Assembly (NCBI GenBank): GCA_017475485.1
Contig: JAFVFO010000026.1
Location: 1 to 43,305 of the forward strand
DNA length: 43,305 nt
Reading direction: 5' to 3'
Source of the DNA: Candidatus Gastranaerophilales bacterium
GTDB lineage: Bacteria > Cyanobacteriota > Vampirovibrionia > Gastranaerophilales > Gastranaerophilaceae
The notes beneath the pieces are model-generated. The model made no database searches. It was not told where the DNA came from and was given only the letters and a program-made list of their open reading frames with translations. Both the position numbers and the translations under genes were made by a program. Shown here piece after piece: positions 36,132 through 43,198 of the stretch. The first letter of the stretch is position 1, and each line of letters starts with the position of its first letter.

Positions 36132-36142
36132 GGAGAAAAATT

Positions 36143-36400
36143 ATGGAAAATTCTGCGGAAACTCGCGTAGCTATTGTCGGCATTATTGTTGAAGATTGCG
36201 CTTTAACAAAAGATGTTCAGGAATTACTGACACAATATAGCGACTATATTGTCGGCAGAATGGGAATTCCATATAAGCAAAAAAATATCAGAATCATAAG
36301 CGTTGTATTAGATGCACCTGTTGATACAATTAATGCTTTAACGGGTAAACTCGGAAAAATTCCTTGTGTATCATCTAAGGTAGTTTATTCAAATGTTTAA
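36143..36400 (+). CDS. ACT-domain protein of the TM1266 [FeFe]-hydrogenase-system regulator family
   Basis: The 85-residue protein is a single ACT-like ferredoxin fold: RVAIVGIIVED, then YSDYIVGRMGIPYKQKNIRIISVVLDAP and INALTGKLGKIPCVSSKVVYS. The GRMGIPY and ALTGKLG blocks match the small TM1266-type proteins found beside hydrogenase maturation genes. The role is presumed regulatory and is not proven biochemically. AAGGAG precedes the ATG at good spacing. The leader contains a terminator/attenuator, and hydG follows after 140-150 bases of structured spacer. Confidence 0.85.
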   Translation: MENSAETRVAIVGIIVEDCALTKDVQELLTQYSDYIVGRMGIPYKQKNIRIISVVLDAPVDTINALTGKLGKIPCVSSKVVYSNV

Positions 36401-36411
36401 AACGGTGTGCA

Positions 36412-36524
36412 AACGGCCAAACGTTAGTTTTGCCGTTGAATATTACGATGCCTCCGTAGGATAATCGAGTAAAATTTGCAGCAACGACACTGAAAGCAAA
36501 TTTTTACGAGATACCCACGGGCGG
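36412..36524 (+). ncRNA. Candidate structured RNA element between the ACT gene and hydG
   Basis: Hairpin A: 36412-36422 pairs with 36427-36437 (11 bp, one mismatch, GTTA loop). Hairpin B: 36451-36460 pairs with 36514-36524, then after an internal loop 36465-36470 with 36506-36511 around tandem G-A/A-G mismatches, then 36471-36479 with 36496-36504 (9 bp, AAAATTTGC/GCAAATTTT) with a 16-base loop. Tandem G-A pairs and a long layered stem are typical of folded regulatory RNA. No T run follows. No Rfam class is recognised; TPP, SAM and glycine consensus strings are absent. Confidence 0.4.
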
Positions 36525-36552
36525 AAGTTAATAGTATAGAATGGAAGTTAAC

Positions 36553-37992
36553 ATGTACAATCCAAAATCATTAAAAGCAGATGAATTTATAAATCATGAA
36601 GAAATATTAGAAACTCTTGATTATGCGCAAAAAAATAAAGATAATCTTGAATTAATAAATAAAATTTTAGATAAAGCGCGCCCGAGAATATTGGGCAGTG
36701 AAACACATTGCGAGGGCTTAACTCATAGAGAAGCAAGCGTGTTGTTAGCGTGCGAAGATGAAGAAATAAATCAAAAAATTTATTCGCTTGCGCAGGAAAT
36801 TAAAGAAGCATTTTATGGCGACAGAATTGTTATTTTTGCGCCTTTATATTTATCAAATTATTGCGTAAACGGATGTGTTTATTGCCCGTATCATAATCAA
36901 AATAAACATATTCCAAGAAAAAAGCTCTCTCAAGAAGAAGTTAAAGCAGAAGTTATAGCTCTTCAGGATATGGGTCATAAACGCCTTGCAATTGAAGCAG
37001 GGGAAGATTCTCGGCATAATCCTATTGAATATATTTTAGATTGTATTAAAACAATTTATTCTATTAAACATAAAAACGGCGCAATTCGCAGGGTGAATGT
37101 TAATATTGCGGCAACTACGGTTGAAAATTACCGCAAATTAAAAGAAGCGGGAATTGGTACATATATTTTATTCCAAGAAACATATCACAAAGAATCTTAT
37201 GAAAAATTACATCCGACAGGCCCTAAGCATAATTATGCTTATCACACTGAAGCTATGGACAGAGCAATGGAAGCAGGGATTGATGACGTGGGTTTGGGCG
37301 TTCTGTTTGGTTTAGAAAGATACAAATATGAATTTGCCGCTCTTTTAATGCACGCTGAGCACCTTGAAGCAGTACATGGGGTTGGGCCTCATACAATTTC
37401 CGTTCCGAGGGTTAAAAAAGCGGATGATATTGACCCAAGTAAATTTGATAACGGAATAGATGATGAAACATTTGCTAAAATTACAGCGTTGATTAGAATT
37501 TCAGTACCATATACGGGTATGATTGTATCAACAAGAGAATCGCAGACGGTTCGCGAAAAACTTTTAAAATTAGGCATTTCACAGGTTTCCGGTGCTTCAA
37601 GAACATCAGTGGGCGGATATACGGAAGCCAAGCGCCCGCATGATACAGAACAATTTGATGTTTCGGATAATCGCTCGTTAGATGAAGTAATTAACTGGTT
37701 AATGCGCTTGGGCTACATTCCTTCTTTCTGTACGGCATGCTATAGAGAAGGCAGAACGGGCGACAGATTTATGTCTTTATGTAAAACAGGGGCTATTCAA
37801 AACTGTTGTCAGCCAAATGCGCTAATTACTTTAAAAGAATTTTTAGTTGATTATGCAACGCCTGAAACCAAGGCGATAGGTGAAGAATTGATTAAGAAAG
37901 AATTAAATAAAATTCAAAATCAAAAGGTTAAAGAACTTTTAGAAAAAAACCTTTCTCAAATCGAGCAAGGCGAAAGAGATTTCAGATTTTAA
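36553..37992 (+). CDS. hydG: [FeFe]-hydrogenase maturase HydG (tyrosine lyase)
   Basis: HydG is a radical SAM enzyme that cleaves tyrosine to p-cresol and dehydroglycine, yielding the CO and CN ligands of the H-cluster. The 479-residue protein has the radical SAM CX3CX2C cluster at C104, C108, C111 (YCVNGCVYC) and the HydG-specific C-terminal CX2CX22C at C393, C396, C419, which holds the auxiliary cluster and separates HydG from ThiH. ATG 36553 is preferred to ATG 36541 because GGAAG lies 5 bases upstream. hydE, hydF and hydA are outside the window. cysS follows after 43 bases. Confidence 0.95.
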   Translation: MYNPKSLKADEFINHEEILETLDYAQKNKDNLELINKILDKARPRILGSETHCEGLTHREASVLLACEDEEINQKIYSLAQEIKEAFYGDRIVIFAPLYLSNYCVNGCVYCPYHNQNKHIPRKKLSQEEVKAEVIALQDMGHKRLAIEAGEDSRHNPIEYILDCIKTIYSIKHKNGAIRRVNVNIAATTVENYRKLKEAGIGTYILFQETYHKESYEKLHPTGPKHNYAYHTEAMDRAMEAGIDDVGLGVLFGLERYKYEFAALLMHAEHLEAVHGVGPHTISVPRVKKADDIDPSKFDNGIDDETFAKITALIRISVPYTGMIVSTRESQTVREKLLKLGISQVSGASRTSVGGYTEAKRPHDTEQFDVSDNRSLDEVINWLMRLGYIPSFCTACYREGRTGDRFMSLCKTGAIQNCCQPNALITLKEFLVDYATPETKAIGEELIKKELNKIQNQKVKELLEKNLSQIEQGERDFRF

Positions 37993-38035
37993 ACGGACAA
38001 TTTGAAAATAAAAGAATTTATAGTAAAATCAAAAT

Positions 38036-39421
38036 ATGTTAAAAATTTATAATACTTTATCAAATAGAATTGAAGATTTTAAACCTATTGAAGATAACAA
38101 GGTTAAAATGTATGTATGCGGGCCGACGGTTTACGATAATGCTCATTTGGGTCATGCAAGATGTTATATAACTTGGGATGTTTTATATCGTTATTTAAAA
38201 TTCAAAGGCTATGATGTTACATATTGCAGAAATGTAACGGATGTTGATGATAAAATCCTTAAAAAATCCGATGAACAGGGGGTTGAGCCGTCTGTAATAA
38301 CTGAAAAATATTATAAATCTTTTATTGATTCGCTTAATAACTTAAATGTTTTAAGACCCGATATTGAACCAAGGGCAACCAAAACTTTAGGCGAAATGAT
38401 ATCCATGGTTAAAATGCTTATTGATAAAGGTTTTGCCTATGAAAGTGACGGAGATGTATATTTTAGGGTTGAAAAATATAAAAAATACGGCGAATTATCA
38501 TCTCAACCTATTAATGACTTATTAAAAGGTGCAAGAGTTGATGTTAATGATAAAAAAGAATCACCTCTTGATTTTGCACTTTGGAAAAAAGATGAATTGC
38601 ACGGCTATAATTCCCCATGGGGTAAAGGCAGGCCGGGGTGGCACATTGAATGCTCTGCAATGAACAGAAAACATTTAGGCAACACGATAGATATCCATGC
38701 GGGCGGGGCTGATTTAATGTTTCCGCACCATGAAAATGAAAGAGCCCAATCGGAATGTGCTAACGATTGCACTTTTTCAAAATATTGGATGCACAATGGT
38801 TTTGTTACTATAAATAAGGAAAAAATGTCTAAATCATTGGGCAATTTCTTAACTATTGATGATGTATTAAAAAATTATGATTGCAATGCAATCAGGCTTT
38901 TTATTTTAACAAATCATTACAGAATGCCTGTCGAATTTAATGATATAGCGCTAACAAGTGCTAAAAACGGAGCTAAGCGTTTGATAAATTCTGTTGCGGG
39001 TATGGAAATCGGTAATACTTATAATGAAGAAGTTATAAAAGAATTTGAAGAAGCCATGGATGAAGACTTGAACACTTCAAAGGCTTTAGCTGTTTTATTT
39101 TCCTTGGTTGATAAAGTTAAGCATGGAGATAAGATTTCAGCCAATACTTTGGTTTATCTTGGCAGTGTTCTCGGGTTTGACTTTACGCGCGCAAATAAAG
39201 AATATTCAAAAGAAGAATTAGAAGTAATCTTTAAACCTTTATATGAAGAATTTTCAATTTCTTCCGATGTTGAAAATCCGCTGGATGTAATAATTGCCCA
39301 AAGAAAAGAAGCAAGAGATAATAAAAACTGGGCAAAGTCTGACGAAATTCGAGATAAACTTTTAAAATATAATATTCAGCTAAAAGATTCAAAAGACGGT
39401 ACAACATGGATAATCCGGTAG
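38036..39421 (+). CDS. cysS: Cysteinyl-tRNA synthetase
   Basis: CysS charges tRNA-Cys. The class I signatures are present: HLGH (37-40, HIGH motif) and KMSKS (263-267). The zinc ligands C28, C206, H231 and E235 can be placed (CGPTVYD, HIECSAMN, FPHHENERAQ). The C-terminal anticodon-binding DALR domain ends the 461-residue chain, near the family length. The end overlaps rsmI by 16 bases. Confidence 0.98.
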   Translation: MLKIYNTLSNRIEDFKPIEDNKVKMYVCGPTVYDNAHLGHARCYITWDVLYRYLKFKGYDVTYCRNVTDVDDKILKKSDEQGVEPSVITEKYYKSFIDSLNNLNVLRPDIEPRATKTLGEMISMVKMLIDKGFAYESDGDVYFRVEKYKKYGELSSQPINDLLKGARVDVNDKKESPLDFALWKKDELHGYNSPWGKGRPGWHIECSAMNRKHLGNTIDIHAGGADLMFPHHENERAQSECANDCTFSKYWMHNGFVTINKEKMSKSLGNFLTIDDVLKNYDCNAIRLFILTNHYRMPVEFNDIALTSAKNGAKRLINSVAGMEIGNTYNEEVIKEFEEAMDEDLNTSKALAVLFSLVDKVKHGDKISANTLVYLGSVLGFDFTRANKEYSKEELEVIFKPLYEEFSISSDVENPLDVIIAQRKEARDNKNWAKSDEIRDKLLKYNIQLKDSKDGTTWIIR

Positions 39422-40227
39422 CTTTATATGTTGTTGCAACGCCAATCGGAAACTTAAGTGATATTACACTAAGGGCGCTTGAAGTTTTGAAATCAGTTGA
39501 TATTGTAGCTTGCGAAGATACAAGAAATACAAGCGTTTTGATGGAAAAATATGATATCAAAACGCGTTTAATAAGCTATCATAAATATAGTGAAAATCAG
39601 CGTCTTGAGCTTTTTTTGAATTATCTTAAAGAAAACAGGTCAATCGCTCTTGTATCAGATGCAGGAACGCCGTTGATATCTGACCCCGGAAATATTTTGG
39701 TGAAAGCTGTTTTAAAAGAGGGATATAAAGTAATTCCCGTAGGCGGAATTAGTGCCGTTGTAACTTTATTATCCGCCATAAGCCGTCAGGGAGAAGATTT
39801 TAAGTTTATTGGTTTTTTGCCAAAAGGTGAAAAACAAATCCAAGAAACTATTTCAAAGAATGTATCCGAAAATCTTATTTTCTATGAAAGCCCGAACAGA
39901 CTGCTGCAAACGCTTATTGTAATTAATAAAAATTATCCTGAAAAAAAAATTACTGTGGGCAGAGAATTAACGAAAAAATTTGAAGAAATTAAAACAGGCA
40001 AGTTAGCTGAAATAATTGAATATTATAAAAATAACATTCTAAAAGGTGAAATTGCTTGTTTATTACATAAAACTACCGCGCAAAATATCGAAACAGAATC
40101 TAAAATTAGGAAATTAAAATCTTTAGGTTATAAAGATAAAGATATTTCAATTATTTTGTCTAATTTATTTGATGTTAATAAAAATGAAATTTATAAAAGA
40201 AGTCTGGATATTATAATTACTCAATAA
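39406..40227 (+). CDS. rsmI: 16S rRNA (cytidine1402-2'-O)-methyltransferase RsmI
   Basis: RsmI 2'-O-methylates C1402 at the ribosomal P site with SAM. The 273-residue protein begins LYVVATPIGNLSDITLRAL and has VDIVACEDTRNTSVLM, LVSDAGTPLISDPG and FIGFLPKG, all signature blocks of this TP-methylase family. It is translationally overlapped with cysS upstream. At its 3' end it overlaps convergent dnaX by 11 bases, with no terminator between them. Confidence 0.97.
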   Translation: MDNPVALYVVATPIGNLSDITLRALEVLKSVDIVACEDTRNTSVLMEKYDIKTRLISYHKYSENQRLELFLNYLKENRSIALVSDAGTPLISDPGNILVKAVLKEGYKVIPVGGISAVVTLLSAISRQGEDFKFIGFLPKGEKQIQETISKNVSENLIFYESPNRLLQTLIVINKNYPEKKITVGRELTKKFEEIKTGKLAEIIEYYKNNILKGEIACLLHKTTAQNIETESKIRKLKSLGYKDKDISIILSNLFDVNKNEIYKRSLDIIITQ

Positions 40228-41959
40228 TTCTTCCGTTGAATTGTTCAATCATTTCTTGTACTTTTGGGCTATATTGCTTAGTTTCAAGTGCTTGTTCTTC
40301 ATCATTATCTTCTTCTTGTTCCGCTGGTTTTATTGGTGAAACATTAGATATAGGTTGAGTTTGCGAATTATTTTGTACCGCCTGAGGGGTGGGGCGAGCA
40401 GATGAAAGCCTTGGTTTTACATCAATTGTTTTTGTACTTGAATCAATTTTTATAAATTCAACACTATACCCGTCACATACTGTGTTGACCGCTGTTTGAA
40501 GCTGGGGTAATTTTGTTTTGGCTTGCAATAATGTGTTTTCATTTAAAAATCTAAGTGTAATTTTTAAATCTTTAATATCAACGAGCTTTGCAACCCCTGT
40601 AAAAAATGCTTTTGTGGGTAAAGATTGAATTGTGTTAATTATATTTGTCCAAAGTGCCCCAATATCAGAAGTATCTGCTTGAATAGCAGGTGCAGCCGGT
40701 ATTATAGCAGGTTGAATTTTTTTATTTTCTTGTTCGGCCTCGTTTTTAACGGGCTGAATTGGCGCTTGCATATTTAAAGCTGTGATTTGAGGTTTTGTTG
40801 CAGGTTGAGGCCTTTGAGGAATTGCTTGCGGTATTTGGACTTTGGAATTTGTTTGCGTTTTTTGCGCATTGCAAGAAGCAATCCCTGCTAATTCCATCCA
40901 AAGGTAAGGATTTGTTGAGATTTTTATTTCTTTATAGTATTCAATTACGGTATTTAAAATGCTTAGAATTTTATCTTTATCAAAATTATTTGCTTTAATT
41001 TTTTCAATATCATCACTGATTAAATTGGTAAAGCCTGTAATATTTTCAATACTTTGAGAATTTAAAACGAGTAAAACATTTCTTAAAAATTCAATAAAAT
41101 TCTCAGCTAAATTCCTTGGTTCATTACCTTTTGTATAGATATTATCAATTGCAAGAAGGGTGCTTTCAATATCTTGTGAATTAATTTTTTCTAAAAGATT
41201 TAATAAAGTGTCGAAATTAATTTTCCCTAATAATTCTTCAATTAAATCTTTATCTATTTCTTCTTTGACACCTAAAATGCTGACCTGATCTAATAATGCA
41301 AGAGAATCTCTTAAACCGCCAGATACATTTTTTGCAATTGTATATAGAGCGGAATCGGTTATTTTAATATTCTCAAGGTCGGAAATTTCGCGCAGTCTTT
41401 TTGCAATATCTTCAACGGTTATTCTTCTTAAATCAAACCTTTGACACCTTGAAACAATTGTTTCCAGAACCTTATGGGGTTCGGTTGTGGCTAAAATAAA
41501 AATAACATTTTTAGGCGGTTCTTCAAAAGTTTTTAATAATGCGTTAAAAGCGTCATTAGATAGCATGTGAACTTCATCTATAATAAAAATTTTATATTTT
41601 CCGTTGATAGGCGCATATTGTGCCTGTGCAATAAGCTCTTTGGCATCTTGAATACCGCGGTTTGAGGCTGCGTCAATTTCAATAACATCAAGGCCTGTAG
41701 CATTTGTGATATCAATACAGCTTGCACATTTTTGGCAGGGTTCAAGCGTCGGCCCATGTTCGCAATTCAATGATTTAGCTAAAATTCTGGCGCTTGATGT
41801 TTTCCCTGTACCTCTCGGCCCGCAAAAAAGGTAGGCATTTGCAATTCTGTTTAATTCAATTGCATTGGATAATGCCTTAACAAGGCTTTCTTGACCTACT
41901 ATATCTTTAAAAGATTGCGGGCGGTATTTTCTAAATAACGGCAAATAATTTTGTTCCAT
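40217..41959 (-). CDS. dnaX: DNA polymerase III subunit gamma/tau
   Basis: DnaX is the motor of the clamp loader. The 580-residue protein has Walker A GPRGTGKT (47-54), the zinc-binding Cys C66, C75, C78, C81, the IFIIDEVHMLS Walker B and ATTEPHKV sensor 1 block, then domain III. After residue ~370 comes a Pro/Gln/Ala-rich linker and a tau-like C-terminus. A run of seven A (complement of 40717-40723) lies in the linker. It is convergent with rsmI and divergent from the response regulator. Confidence 0.96.
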   Translation of the reverse strand: MEQNYLPLFRKYRPQSFKDIVGQESLVKALSNAIELNRIANAYLFCGPRGTGKTSSARILAKSLNCEHGPTLEPCQKCASCIDITNATGLDVIEIDAASNRGIQDAKELIAQAQYAPINGKYKIFIIDEVHMLSNDAFNALLKTFEEPPKNVIFILATTEPHKVLETIVSRCQRFDLRRITVEDIAKRLREISDLENIKITDSALYTIAKNVSGGLRDSLALLDQVSILGVKEEIDKDLIEELLGKINFDTLLNLLEKINSQDIESTLLAIDNIYTKGNEPRNLAENFIEFLRNVLLVLNSQSIENITGFTNLISDDIEKIKANNFDKDKILSILNTVIEYYKEIKISTNPYLWMELAGIASCNAQKTQTNSKVQIPQAIPQRPQPATKPQITALNMQAPIQPVKNEAEQENKKIQPAIIPAAPAIQADTSDIGALWTNIINTIQSLPTKAFFTGVAKLVDIKDLKITLRFLNENTLLQAKTKLPQLQTAVNTVCDGYSVEFIKIDSSTKTIDVKPRLSSARPTPQAVQNNSQTQPISNVSPIKPAEQEEDNDEEQALETKQYSPKVQEMIEQFNGRIIE

Positions 41960-41999
41960 AGAATAATTATAATATAAAATTCATTTTTACGCATGTTTA

Positions 42000-42019
42000 T
42001 ATTACCCGGTTGGGTAATA
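42000..42019. promoter_or_regulatory. Inverted repeat between dnaX and the response regulator
   Basis: TATTACCC (42000-42007), a 4-base spacer, then GGGTAATA (42012-42019), a perfect 8-bp inverted repeat. It is about 40 bases upstream of dnaX and 85 upstream of the regulator, with no T run, so an operator site is more likely than a terminator. Confidence 0.45.
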
Positions 42020-42103
42020 CAGGAATTGTATAGTAGGCTAATTGGAAAAAATCCCTCTAAACGCTAGTATTAATCCATAAGATATTACAAGAAAGGATAC
42101 AAT

Positions 42104-42799
42104 ATGACACAGCAGATTGCCAAACAGTTAACAAAAGATGTTAGAGTGATTATAGTAGAGGATTATAAATTAACCCGTGTAGGTCTAAGATATGCTTTAA
42201 ATGAAATTGAAAATATTAATGTCATTGCAGAAGCGCAAAATGCGGAAATCGGTTTGGAAATAATCAAAAAAGAACAGCCCGATGTAGTTTTAATGGATTT
42301 AGGTCTGCCGGGGATAAATGGACTTGAAGCAACAATGCGTGTCAAAGAAATTTCGCCTCATACAAATGTAATTATTTTAACTTCTCATGATAGGGAAGAA
42401 GAAGTTATTGCTTCCTTAGGTTCGGGCGCAAGCGGGTATTGTTTAAAAGATATTGACCCTACAACGTTATCAAATGTAATTAAAAATGTCGCAAAAGGTG
42501 CTTGCTGGATTGATTCAAATGTTGCACATCTTGCTCTTAAAATGTTTCCAAGACCTGAAAATACCGAAATCATGCCTTCAAGCCATAATACGGATGTTAA
42601 GGCAAAACTTACAGAACGTGAAAATGAAGTTCTGAAACTGCTTGTGCAAGGTAAATCGAATACACAAATTGCGCAAGAATTAATAGTTTCGGTGCATACG
42701 GCAAAAGCCCATGTTTGTTCGATTTTGCAAAAATTATGTGTGGATGACAGAGTTCAGGCTGCAGTCAAAGCAATAAAAGAAGGAATTGTCAGTGTATAA
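42104..42799 (+). CDS. NarL/FixJ-family response regulator
   Basis: The 231-residue protein has a receiver domain (about 13-130) with acidic residues near E19/D20, the phosphoacceptor D65 (VVLMDLGLPG), the Thr of IILTSHD and the Lys of GYCLKD, and a C-terminal LuxR-type HTH (about 165-225: LTERENEVLKLLVQGKSNTQ and VSVHTAKAHVCSILQKL). It is a DNA-binding regulator of unknown signal; the close match in style is to cyanobacterial NarL-type regulators. No sensor kinase is adjacent. A good ribosome binding site (AAAGGA) precedes the ATG. Confidence 0.94.
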   Translation: MTQQIAKQLTKDVRVIIVEDYKLTRVGLRYALNEIENINVIAEAQNAEIGLEIIKKEQPDVVLMDLGLPGINGLEATMRVKEISPHTNVIILTSHDREEEVIASLGSGASGYCLKDIDPTTLSNVIKNVAKGACWIDSNVAHLALKMFPRPENTEIMPSSHNTDVKAKLTERENEVLKLLVQGKSNTQIAQELIVSVHTAKAHVCSILQKLCVDDRVQAAVKAIKEGIVSV

Positions 42800-42807
42800 T
42801 TAATGTA

Positions 42808-42825
42808 AATAATTGTTAACTATTA
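42808..42825. promoter_or_regulatory. Near-palindrome downstream of the response regulator gene
   Basis: ATAAT-T-GTTAAC-T-ATTAT is an 18-base palindrome with one mismatched pair, centred on GTTAAC like the sites at 14924 and 32185. It lies in the presumed promoter region of the 51-residue peptide. It could be an operator for the adjacent regulator or a chance AT-rich palindrome. Confidence 0.3.
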
Positions 42826-42841
42826 TAGTGAATATCTAAAG

Positions 42842-42901
42842 TTATAACCTCTGTTTTCCGTCTTTTAATATGTAAGGATGAAAAGAAAAGCGAGGTTATA
42901 A
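42842..42901 (+). promoter_or_regulatory. Inverted repeat that covers the ribosome binding site of the 51-residue peptide
   Basis: TTATAACCTC (42842-42851) is perfectly complementary to GAGGTTATAA (42892-42901). The right arm contains the GAGG Shine-Dalgarno sequence and the first base of the start codon. A further 5-bp pairing (42854-42858 with 42885-42889) supports the hairpin. In the folded state the ribosome binding site would be masked. Confidence 0.55.
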
Positions 42902-43056
42902 TGTTAGAAATGCTTAGTCTTGTGTTTTTCGGGTTAATTGTATATACCTTTTTGGTTATTGTACCGACAGTTGTGGAACGTGTGGGTTCGGAAGAATTTC
43001 GTGAAGCATATTTTTCGCACTTAGCATCAAGATTTATTAACTCCTACGGGAAATAA
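42901..43056 (+). CDS. Small single-span membrane protein (51 residues)
   Basis: The frame ATG 42901 to TAA 43054-43056 encodes a hydrophobic segment (LVFFGLIVYTFLVIVPTVV, about 7-25) followed by a hydrophilic tail with charged residues (ERVGSEEFREAYFS). GAGG lies 6 bases upstream of the ATG. It has the topology of a small regulatory or stress-response membrane peptide; no family recognised. The stop codon touches the first base of the GC-rich repeat. Confidence 0.6.
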   Translation: MLEMLSLVFFGLIVYTFLVIVPTVVERVGSEEFREAYFSHLASRFINSYGK

Positions 43057-43161
43057 ACCCGAGCCGAGCGCGCTTAGCGACAGCTTAGCAAGCGAAGGGC
43101 TCGGGCAAAAGGATGTGGAGCACGCACGCGGTTGCGATGAGCAAGCGCGAAGTGCGAAACT
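43055..43161. repeat. GC-rich direct repeat, copy 1
   Basis: This 107-base stretch is identical to 43199-43305 with an offset of 144 bases. It is about 61% G+C against an AT-rich surrounding. It contains two hairpins: CCCGAGCC (43058-43065) with GGCTCGGG (43098-43105), and a layered stem 43120-43155 (GCAC/GTGC, CGCG/CGCG, TTGC/GCAA). Origin unknown; a small interspersed element is likely. Confidence 0.9.
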
Positions 43162-43198
43162 GGACTCAGGCGACGTGGGCGCTTGCGCCCTCAGGAGC

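Noticed and set aside
36008-36142. T-box leader for tRNA-Tyr
   Set aside because: The T-box core AGGGUGG and a specifier loop were not found; the overlap of terminator and alternative hairpins fits a simpler attenuator.
36401-36552. TPP, SAM or other known riboswitch before hydG
   Set aside because: HydG is related to ThiH and contains SAM chemistry, so these were looked for, but their consensus strings are not present.
40717-40723. Run of seven A on the dnaX coding strand as a gamma/tau slippage or frameshift site
   Set aside because: Position in the linker fits a shortened gamma form, but the run is not a standard X XXY YYZ heptamer in frame, no stimulating stem was seen, and A/T runs this long occur elsewhere in the window (e.g. 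in lpxD). Support is too weak.
42871-42902. Seven-codon leader peptide (ATG 42878 to TAA overlapping the ATG at 42901)
   Set aside because: The AAGG directly abuts the ATG with no spacing, so translation is unlikely; the hairpin better explains the sequence.
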